Origin: CAYWBI01 sp964456445
Lineage (GTDB): Bacteria; Calditrichota; Calditrichia; Calditrichales; J004
Reading direction: 5' to 3'
Assembly (NCBI GenBank): GCA_964456445.1
Contig: CAYWBI010000101.1
Span: forward strand, 1-13,785
DNA: 13,785 bases
In this document: in pieces, positions 1 to 5,918 of the stretch
Numbering within the stretch: position 1 is the first letter of the stretch
How the letters are laid out: every line of letters begins with the position of its first letter
Notes under the pieces: model-generated
What the model was told of the DNA's origin: nothing
Database searches by the model: none
Seen by the model: the letters and a program-made list of their open reading frames with translations, nothing else
Program-made: the position numbers and the translations under genes

Positions 1-216
1 ATCTATATCAATAGACAATCTTTTAATCTCTGGAACATGCAGTAAAAGACTGGTTCCGCCCTTAAAGACAAAATTTTCTTTTATTTGAACAAGATAGCCG
101 AGCAAGGCAAATGCGTGAATTGTTTTTTCTACCAATACCGGGTCACCGGATAGTTCGCGAGCCTTGGATGTATGCCATTTTTCAGTAAAACACCTTGGTC
201 TTATCAGTTCCCGCAT
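1..216 (-). CDS. AbiEii/AbiGii-type nucleotidyltransferase toxin, N-terminal part (cut by window edge)
   Basis: The first 72 codons of a gene that runs off the left edge. The start is ATG at 216, which shares one base with the stop of the upstream gene (TGATG), so translation is probably coupled. The protein has the signature of the AbiEii MNT-fold nucleotidyltransferases: FKGGTSL at residues 51-57, then an Arg-Leu-Ser-Ile-Asp-Ile-Asp segment at 66-72 that carries the metal-binding Asp pair (D70, D72). AbiEii proteins are the toxins of type IV toxin-antitoxin or abortive-infection systems. Related MenA-type enzymes add nucleotides to tRNA. The preceding AbiEi-like gene fits a two-gene AbiE operon. 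The catalytic C-terminal half is outside the window, so intactness cannot be judged. The family call is firm; activity as a toxin is inference. Confidence 0.85.
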   Translation of the reverse strand, partial: MRELIRPRCFTEKWHTSKARELSGDPVLVEKTIHAFALLGYLVQIKENFVFKGGTSLLLHVPEIKRLSIDID

Positions 217-962
217 CAATCAACTATCTCCGGTTTTATATTTATCTGGACTTGGTTGATTGTTTTGGGAACACCAAACTCTCGTCTTTTAGCGTAGGAA
301 TAAAGTTCTGAGATGTTGATTCTCCCGGCATTTAAGGCGCTTTTCACTACATTTTCGGCTTCGCGGTTATCCATTATACTTAACTTTTTATTCTCAATCA
401 GAAAATCGATAAGAATTTTTTCTAGCCGCGAGCCGTTTAAAACTGCTTTAGGCTGTTTGGATATTGCCGGGCGAATAATGACCGTTTTATCGGTAATGCT
501 GAACTGTTTTTCAATTTCGGTTTTATTAGGGCTCTCATACACATTGTAACCCTTGTTTTTTAATAATTCTGACAGATTTCGCATATAATCCGAATCGACA
601 TAAACAAAGGTGATGAATTTAGCCATCAGATGGTGCGTAAAAGGATTAAGCTGTTCCGTACTCCAGCAGGAGAATTCCAGCAGGGGAAATTCTTTTTTAA
701 TTTTTCTGATTACCGGCTTAACAGGTTTGGTGTTAAGTTCAATAGGATTTTCTATGGATGAATACCAGCCTTTTCCGGTATTGAAAACTACACCGTTTTT
801 TGTGAGTTCATGCACATAGCTTTTTAAAGATGAGGGGGCGATGTTTATTTTCTCTTCTTCGAGTAGGATTTTAATATCTTCGTAAGAGAAATAGGTTTTT
901 TTTTGTTTCAGCTTTCCTATTGCATCGATTAGAAATCGTTTTTTAGAGATGCTTTCTTTCAC
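216..962 (-). CDS. AbiEi-like / DUF6577 winged-helix protein, probable antitoxin and repressor
   Basis: A 248-residue cytoplasmic protein with no signal peptide or membrane segment. Residues about 8-70 read as a winged helix: a helix at the Ile/Leu-rich N-terminus, then SYEDIKILLEE, a recognition-helix-like segment SSLKSYVHELTKNG, and a wing with KGWYSS. The middle part has LLEFSCWSTEQLNPFTHHL (residues 94-112), which I associate with DUF6577 proteins found next to AbiEii genes. In AbiE systems the first gene is the antitoxin and represses the operon by binding inverted repeats upstream. The start is GTG at 962: an in-frame TGA lies just upstream, and AAAGG sits 9 bases before the GTG, so no other start is available. 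The nucleotidyltransferase gene follows with a one-base overlap. The antitoxin role is inferred from partner and fold. Confidence 0.8.
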   Translation of the reverse strand: MKESISKKRFLIDAIGKLKQKKTYFSYEDIKILLEEEKINIAPSSLKSYVHELTKNGVVFNTGKGWYSSIENPIELNTKPVKPVIRKIKKEFPLLEFSCWSTEQLNPFTHHLMAKFITFVYVDSDYMRNLSELLKNKGYNVYESPNKTEIEKQFSITDKTVIIRPAISKQPKAVLNGSRLEKILIDFLIENKKLSIMDNREAENVVKSALNAGRINISELYSYAKRREFGVPKTINQVQINIKPEIVD

Positions 963-971
963 TATATTTCA

Positions 972-974
972 CCT
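972..974 (-). promoter_or_regulatory. Ribosome binding site for the GTG-initiated AbiEi-like gene
   Basis: An A-rich AAAGG motif 9 bases before the GTG at 962. It lies at the end of an upstream 66-codon open frame whose TGA stop (971-969) is six bases from the GTG. It supports the non-ATG start. Confidence 0.5.
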
Positions 975-999
975 TTTTTTGAGGATGTACCCAATTCGT

Positions 1000-1030
1000 A
1001 GAATACTGGCATGCCAGTTTTCTACTTCAA
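1000..1030 (-). promoter_or_regulatory. Candidate promoter with embedded palindromic operator for the AbiE-like pair
   Basis: On the minus strand TTGAAG (1030-1025, 4/6 to the -35 consensus) is followed after 19 bases by TATTCT (1005-1000, 4/6 to the -10 consensus). The spacer is filled by a palindrome: perfect 14-bp core ACTGGCATGCCAGT at 1005-1018, extended to 22 bp at 1001-1022 with a single mismatched pair. A transcript would start near 993, about 30 bases before the GTG. AbiEi proteins are known to autorepress through inverted repeats in the promoter, which fits. The hexamers are imperfect and the same DNA is also read by an open frame, so this is a proposal. Confidence 0.4.
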
Positions 1031-1172
1031 TGAGGTCGCCTTCGTTTAAGCCGTGACTTCGTAAACCTGACGGCCGATTTCTATTTGCTCGTTGCTTACG
1101 TAGTTCGTCTATAAGCTTTGGATCGAATGATATCAGAATGCCTTTTGTTAAAATTATAGTATAAAGGGATTA

Positions 1173-1497
1173 CACAAAATTACCAAACCCTGTTTACGAA
1201 AATCGCGCCAGAGGCAGTATGGGCGCCCGTACTGCCCATCCTTTTTTCGCCATAACCAAAGCCGCGGAACTGGCCACTAAATCACCACTAAAATACATCA
1301 CGGATTTAATGAAATCAATTTTAAACGGTTTGGTTTTGTGCCGGAGAAGGAATGTGGCGGAAGTAAACCGGACAGCAGAATCAGCGCTTTTGCTGCAACC
1401 GTCTATTTGTATGCTTATTGGAAACACAAGGTTTTACAAAAACAAACCCGGTCGTTGTATATAATGCGGGAAAAAGGATTTATCCCTAACCTAGCGC
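1173..1497. other. Gene-poor interval between AbiE-like pair and HAD gene
   Basis: About 325 bases with no gene that I can support. Both strands carry open frames of 60-80 codons (for example plus 1219-1464 and minus 1194-1427), but none has a good ribosome binding site or a recognisable motif. The stretch is richer in GC than the AT-rich AbiE-like genes beside it. The only clear structure is the inverted repeat at 1213-1236. A degraded gene is possible. Confidence 0.4.
1213..1236. repeat. 24-nt inverted repeat (12-base arms, one G·T pair, no loop)
   Basis: Bases 1213-1224 pair with 1225-1236: arms GGCAGTATGGGC and GCCCGTACTGCC, with only the T1220/G1229 position not Watson-Crick. In RNA this would be a stable hairpin. 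A T6 tract follows on the plus strand about five bases later (within 1240-1247). No plus-strand gene ends upstream in the window, so a terminator role is unsupported. It could be a protein-binding site or a relic of a mobile element. Confidence 0.5.
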
Positions 1498-2193
1498 TCA
1501 ACCGGGGGGGGCGGCCAACAAACAATGTAAGGCCCTGAACGAGGAAACTTCATAAACGGGAAGGATATCGCTGTTGTTTTCCTTTTGCGCCGGGTTAAAC
1601 CAACAGGTATCCACACCCCAGGTCTGCCCACCGGCAATATCGGAACTCAGGCTGTCGCCGATCATCAGGATGTGTGCTTTATCCACCGGACGGCCCTTAA
1701 ACGCATGGTCAAAGATCCGCGGGTCGGGTTTGGCATAGCCCACTTCGCCGGAAATGATTATATCCTCAAAAAACGGCAACAACGGAGAACGGCCAAAGCG
1801 GGGACGCTGAACTTCTTTTAAACCGTTGGTTATCAGCAACATCAGAAAATCCACCGCAAGCGAGCGGATAAGCTGTTCGGCGCCATCAAGCAAGGTACTA
1901 CAAGCGCTTAGATATCGCAGGTAACGGCTTCCGGCCAAACGGGCTTCGCCTTTGTGACCGATTTTTTGAAACAGCCGCTCAAAGCGGATATACTTGATTT
2001 CTTCCGCTGACACCTTTCCCGTTTCCAGCTCCTGCCAGGCCCGGTGATTGATTTCCCGGTACAGGTCATAGAGGCCGTTTTCGCTGGAAAGCCCTTCCGC
2101 TCTTAACAGTTGATAAAACGCTTCTTCCTGGGCGCGGTTAAAATCAAACAATGTGTTATCAGCGTCGAATATTAGCCATTGATATTTAGTCAT
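1498..2193 (-). CDS. HAD-family phosphatase, YjjG/YfnB-like (noncanonical pyrimidine nucleotidase type)
   Basis: A 231-residue soluble haloacid-dehalogenase-superfamily hydrolase with all four motifs. Motif I is FDADNTLF, with nucleophile D10 and acid/base D12. Motif II is LLITNG (T122). Motif III is the Lys of AKPDP (K155). Motif IV is MIGDSLSSD (D180, D185). The helical cap lies between residues about 16 and 95. The FDADNTLFDFNRAQEEAF opening and length resemble YjjG/YfnB nucleotidases, which dephosphorylate nucleoside monophosphates, including damaged pyrimidines. The exact substrate is inferred. The start ATG at 2193 overlaps the stop of the CNNM gene (ATGA), so the two are one operon. 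The last codons run through a G8 tract (1504-1511 on the plus strand), so the extreme C-terminus (APPG) may vary or be mis-sequenced. Confidence 0.88.
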   Translation of the reverse strand: MTKYQWLIFDADNTLFDFNRAQEEAFYQLLRAEGLSSENGLYDLYREINHRAWQELETGKVSAEEIKYIRFERLFQKIGHKGEARLAGSRYLRYLSACSTLLDGAEQLIRSLAVDFLMLLITNGLKEVQRPRFGRSPLLPFFEDIIISGEVGYAKPDPRIFDHAFKGRPVDKAHILMIGDSLSSDIAGGQTWGVDTCWFNPAQKENNSDILPVYEVSSFRALHCLLAAPPG

Positions 2194-3266
2194 TTGCCGG
2201 CCTTGTCATCATCAGAAGGGTTTTTGGGTGAAATGCCCAACCGACGTGCGCGCTTTTCCCAGTTTTTTCTGGCCAGTTCGCGCAGGTCATCCACACTGTC
2301 CATCTCATCGGTAATTTCCAATCCAAGAAGTGTTTCAATAATGTCCTCCATGGTGACAATGCCGGCCATCCCGCCAAATTCATCAACAACCAAAGCAACA
2401 TGTTCCTGTTGCTCCATAAACATGCGGTATAATACAGGAATGGTGGCCATTTCGGGTATAACCTGTATGGGGCGCTTCAATTCCTTCAGCACGAGATGTG
2501 TTTTGTTGTCGATCAGTGCCTGAAGTATTTCATCTTTTAATACAAACCCCGAAACCTGGTCAATACTTTCCTTGAATATGGGGATACGTGAAAAGCCGAG
2601 ACGGGGATGACGGTTTATAAAATCCGAGAGTGAGGTGTTCTCGTCGGCGGCAGTCACCACCGTTCTCGGGGTCATAATATCCTTTACAATAATTTTGTTG
2701 AAGTTCAGCAGATTATTTATAATCGCCGATTCGTCTTTGAGAAAAATACCGTCCTGGATACCGATTTCCGCCATCGCTTTAAAATCGGCACGGCTTAGAA
2801 TACTCTCGTTTTTATTGTTTTTTAACATCCCGGTTATAAGCTGGGAAACCCAAACGGCAGGGGCCAGTATAATGACCAGAAAGCGGATTACAGGCGCCGC
2901 AAAAGGCGCCAGTTTTTTCCAGTGAACGGCGCCAATGGTCTTGGGGATAATTTCCGACACAAAAAGAATGATGAGCGTTAATAAAACCGATACAATTGTA
3001 AGAACATCATTTCCCCATATATGCTGGGCCTGGGCGCCGACACCGGCAGCGCCGGCGGTATTGGCAAAAGTATTGAGCGTGAGTATGGCAGAAAGCGGTC
3101 GGTCGATTTTTTCCTTTAGTTTTTGAAGATCCTTCCCGAGTTTTTTACCTTCTTGTATGGTAATATTTATATACGCGGGGGAAATACTAAGTAATACGGC
3201 TTCAAGAATTGAACAAATGAAACTGATTACAACAGCAATGCTCAGATAAATCAGGAATAATGTCAT
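2190..3266 (-). CDS. CNNM/DUF21 membrane protein with tandem CBS domains (HlyC/CorB family)
   Basis: A 358-residue inner-membrane protein of the CNNM (cyclin M)/CorB family, linked to Mg2+ and other divalent-cation transport. Residues 1-145 form the DUF21 transmembrane domain: helices at about 3-27, 60-75, 88-108 and 120-142, with hallmark LTLNTFANTAGAAGVG (62-77) and SEIIPKTIG (104-112). A linker follows, then CBS 1 (about 195-250, starting at DIMTPR) and CBS 2 (about 262-318, ending in VVDEFGGMAGIVTMEDIIE). The protein stops soon after CBS 2 and lacks the CorC_HlyC C-terminal domain of many homologues, which places it with the short members. The start is ATG at 3266; the upstream ribosome binding site is weak. 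It is the first gene of a two-gene operon with the HAD phosphatase. Confidence 0.9.
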   Translation of the reverse strand: MTLFLIYLSIAVVISFICSILEAVLLSISPAYINITIQEGKKLGKDLQKLKEKIDRPLSAILTLNTFANTAGAAGVGAQAQHIWGNDVLTIVSVLLTLIILFVSEIIPKTIGAVHWKKLAPFAAPVIRFLVIILAPAVWVSQLITGMLKNNKNESILSRADFKAMAEIGIQDGIFLKDESAIINNLLNFNKIIVKDIMTPRTVVTAADENTSLSDFINRHPRLGFSRIPIFKESIDQVSGFVLKDEILQALIDNKTHLVLKELKRPIQVIPEMATIPVLYRMFMEQQEHVALVVDEFGGMAGIVTMEDIIETLLGLEITDEMDSVDDLRELARKNWEKRARRLGISPKNPSDDDKAGK

Positions 3267-3324
3267 GAATGTGTGCTTTTATTTGTGTATTTACCGGGAA
3301 ATATATATAAAATAGGATTCATAG

Positions 3325-3336
3325 TTTAGTACTAAA
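3325..3336. repeat. 12-bp perfect palindrome in a divergent intergenic region
   Basis: TTTAGTACTAAA lies about midway between the divergent CNNM and lipoprotein genes (gap 3267-3467). Its position between two promoter regions allows an operator role, but no regulator gene is adjacent and the motif is short and AT-rich. Confidence 0.2.
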
Positions 3337-3398
3337 TTGATTTTTATTAAGTTGCGCTTAAAATACTAAAATACGAAATTTATAAAAAGGCAAGGTTT

Positions 3399-3426
3399 TT
3401 GCATCGTATCTGATTTTATTTACATA
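3399..3426 (+). promoter_or_regulatory. Weak candidate promoter for the lipoprotein cluster
   Basis: TTGCAT (3399-3404) is followed 16 bases later by TACATA (3421-3426), about 40 bases before the ATG at 3468. The -10 match is poor (3/6). It is listed as the best sigma-70-like pair seen here, not as a firm site. Confidence 0.2.
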
Positions 3427-3467
3427 AATTAGATTCCAAATCATTAATTTAAAAAATTGAGGTATCC

Positions 3468-5825
3468 ATGAAGAAACTCATTTTAATCGTCATTCCATTT
3501 TTTATTAGTTGTGCGGCTTATAAACAATTAAAGCCCGTACCTGAACCCGTATCACAGGAGAAAGGCTATGTACAACTACAGGATGACGGCGATCCCTTTG
3601 AATTGTCTGAGGGCAAAAGCTATTTTATAGAATTCCCGGCACCTGTAGCCGACAACTTCTATCTCCTCGCAGAAATAAACGGGGAGTTAAAAAGCCATAT
3701 AAAATTTGCATCGGCCTTTAATTCCGATGACGGCCCGCTGGACGCCATTATGGATGAAGCGCCAGAAGGTGCGAAAGAAATGGCCTGGCCGATCGATAAG
3801 CATGTGCAAAAATTTTACTTAATTATCGAAAAAACGCCAGCCGACCAGAAATTGGATTTGAATTACCGCTACTTACCGCAATGGCGGTATAAGTTTGAAT
3901 CTCAACGCGATGCCTTTAAGGAATTGCTGGAACAGGACAAAACCGATCGTTCGGTATATGATCAAATCGGTAAAGGTTTTAATCCGAATGCCTTCGACTA
4001 TGATGGAACCATTCAGACTTTGGAGTGCCGTACCGCCGATATCATATCTCTTTATAAACAATTTACCGATATTGAAAAACTTTTCCCTGCGGAAATTCTA
4101 AATTCGGACGATCCGGCATATCAGGATTTCCTGGACTTGAAAGAAAACATCCAGATTGAAAGGACCTTTCAGGAAAACTATCTGAATACATTGCAGGTGT
4201 TAAAAGCCCTTAATGCAAGCACTGCCAATATGCCGGGTTTTAGCGCTTCGGTTCCTATGTTTTTAAAGTTTATGCAGGAAAAAGATCGTTATAGCGATAA
4301 TATCGTTACCGAGGTAAAACACCAAATCGATGCCCGTTTGGATGAACTGCCCCCTTACTACGATAATCAAATCCGTAAAAAAAACAATTATAAAGCAATC
4401 GATTTAAACATTGATGATATCAGCTCCCTCTATGCAGCCATCGGCCGTCAGCAACCGCAGGACTATAAAACGCTGGCCGCCTTCGTAAAAGCTTATAACC
4501 GTAAATCCAATGCGGCCCAATCGTTGCGTAAAGATATCGATGCATTAAAAAACAGCGTTGCCACAACAAAAAGCTGGCCGAACAATACGTTTTTCAGCAA
4601 AGCCTTAAAAAAATTACGGGGCTATCAGGCAGAGTTGCCTTCTGCGGGTTTTTCCGCTTATGGCACTTATGGCAAAACCAAGGGCGCCCGTCTGTTAAAC
4701 AGTGTAATACACGGCCTGCATAACGAGGCGATCCGCCTTAAGGATGATTATACCCGTGCCGATGAGGTTGTTCGTGAATTAAACAGGTATGCAAAAACCC
4801 ATAATTATACAATGATGCTGAAACGTTTGGGTCAAAATGGTGATCTTTCATTTTTAAGGTCCATCTATAGCAATCTTGACAATAAGTATCTCACTCAGCA
4901 AAAACAAAACATAAAAGCGGCCTTAAAGGCCCAAAATTGGTCTGCCGCCGAAAACAAGTTAAAAGGCCTTTTCTATCAAAAGAATTTTATAAATAAAAGG
5001 AAGAGCACTCCCAAACGTTTAAAACTTGTGATAAGCCTGGAAGACTCCCTGATAAACCGTGTCGAACAGGCCACAAGAAATCGGGTGGATACTTTTGTCA
5101 AAGAAAATTTTACAAAGGTAAATGATGTTGGCGCTTTATATTCCAGTCCGGTATTCGAACCGGCATGGGACATAACATTTACTTCCGGCAACGCCAGGCA
5201 ATTGGCCTTACGCAAACAAGCGCTTGTAAGCAGATTGACAAAGTTGAAGGAAGAAGTGTTTCCGGCCAACGCCATCAAAGCGCTTTACAAGGACTTTACC
5301 GCCAATATAAATGCAAACGGCGTCATGAAGGCGCGGGCCATCGTTATCCACGGCAAACACTATAAGGGGAAAGATAAGGTTATAAAAAAACTTGTTGCGG
5401 AATGTGATCCCTGGGCGTCAAAATGGCTGACTAAGAACCTGGAATATCGCAAGGTTTATGCGCTGCCTATAACCACCAATCCCACGGGGGTTAATACCTA
5501 TGTTTTCCGTGTCAACATTCGAATTCCCACCAAGGCGCGTTTCCCGGTTTATGATGTAAGCATCAAATTGCCCAAAAGCATAGGACAGGCTGCCTCGAAC
5601 ACATCCTGGTATGAAAAGATGACCATGAACAAAAAGATGTTAAAACCGGAGGGACGTTTTACAATTACGACGCCCAACGCCAGCAACAACTATACGGCGC
5701 TACTTTCACCACTGTCGGTGGAAAAAAACCAGGACAGTGTTTTAGAAGTGCGTTTTAAATATAAGGGTTTTAAGGTTCTTGAAATAAGCCTGAAAGCCCA
5801 AAAGCCAATCCTGAGAAAGAATTAA
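3468..5825 (+). CDS. Large lipoprotein of unknown function
   Basis: A 785-residue protein that I cannot assign to a family. It opens with a lipoprotein signal peptide: Lys-Lys, a hydrophobic stretch, then FFISC with the lipid-bearing Cys at residue 15. The +2 residue is Ala, so export to the outer membrane is possible. Residues about 35-135 look like a beta domain (alternating SYFIEFPAPV, KFYLIIEK, LNYRYLP). Residues about 140-640 are mostly charged amphipathic helix with coiled-coil-like runs (for example 330-365 and 415-500). Residues about 660-785 are again beta-rich (TYVFRVNIRIP, VLEVRFKYKGFKVLEISLKA), perhaps an Ig-like or sandwich domain. GAGG at 3459-3462 precedes the ATG by 5 bases. 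It is the first gene of a same-strand cluster with a solute-binding-like protein and a secreted subtilase. A scaffold or envelope role is only inference. Confidence 0.85.
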   Translation: MKKLILIVIPFFISCAAYKQLKPVPEPVSQEKGYVQLQDDGDPFELSEGKSYFIEFPAPVADNFYLLAEINGELKSHIKFASAFNSDDGPLDAIMDEAPEGAKEMAWPIDKHVQKFYLIIEKTPADQKLDLNYRYLPQWRYKFESQRDAFKELLEQDKTDRSVYDQIGKGFNPNAFDYDGTIQTLECRTADIISLYKQFTDIEKLFPAEILNSDDPAYQDFLDLKENIQIERTFQENYLNTLQVLKALNASTANMPGFSASVPMFLKFMQEKDRYSDNIVTEVKHQIDARLDELPPYYDNQIRKKNNYKAIDLNIDDISSLYAAIGRQQPQDYKTLAAFVKAYNRKSNAAQSLRKDIDALKNSVATTKSWPNNTFFSKALKKLRGYQAELPSAGFSAYGTYGKTKGARLLNSVIHGLHNEAIRLKDDYTRADEVVRELNRYAKTHNYTMMLKRLGQNGDLSFLRSIYSNLDNKYLTQQKQNIKAALKAQNWSAAENKLKGLFYQKNFINKRKSTPKRLKLVISLEDSLINRVEQATRNRVDTFVKENFTKVNDVGALYSSPVFEPAWDITFTSGNARQLALRKQALVSRLTKLKEEVFPANAIKALYKDFTANINANGVMKARAIVIHGKHYKGKDKVIKKLVAECDPWASKWLTKNLEYRKVYALPITTNPTGVNTYVFRVNIRIPTKARFPVYDVSIKLPKSIGQAASNTSWYEKMTMNKKMLKPEGRFTITTPNASNNYTALLSPLSVEKNQDSVLEVRFKYKGFKVLEISLKAQKPILRKN

Positions 5826-5918
5826 TTTTTACAAAGGCGGATAGTTCTCTTTTTTTACAACGATATCTGCGCGGGAAAAAGGCTATTTAAATACAAATTT
5901 TGATAACAGGGGGTTAAT

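Larger units (their letters stand above)
969..1169 (-). other. 66-codon open frame without a canonical start; small gene or gene remnant
   Basis: Open on the minus strand after a TAA at 1172-1170, ending in TGA at 971-969, six bases before the AbiEi-like GTG. The translation looks protein-like: hydrophobic/charged alternation, FDPKLIDELRKQ, a basic RANRNRPSGLRSHG stretch, then GLNEGDLIEVE, and a Lys-Lys-Arg end. There is no ATG, GTG or TTG in the frame. CTG at 1136 or ATA at 1133 follow an AAAAGG motif at plausible spacing. It could be a leader peptide, a small protein with a rare start, or the 3' end of a decayed gene. I do not recognise the family. Confidence 0.3.

Noticed and set aside
1219..1464. 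81-residue plus-strand open frame in the gene-poor gap
   Set aside because: No ribosome binding site, opposed by an equally open antisense frame and no recognised motif.
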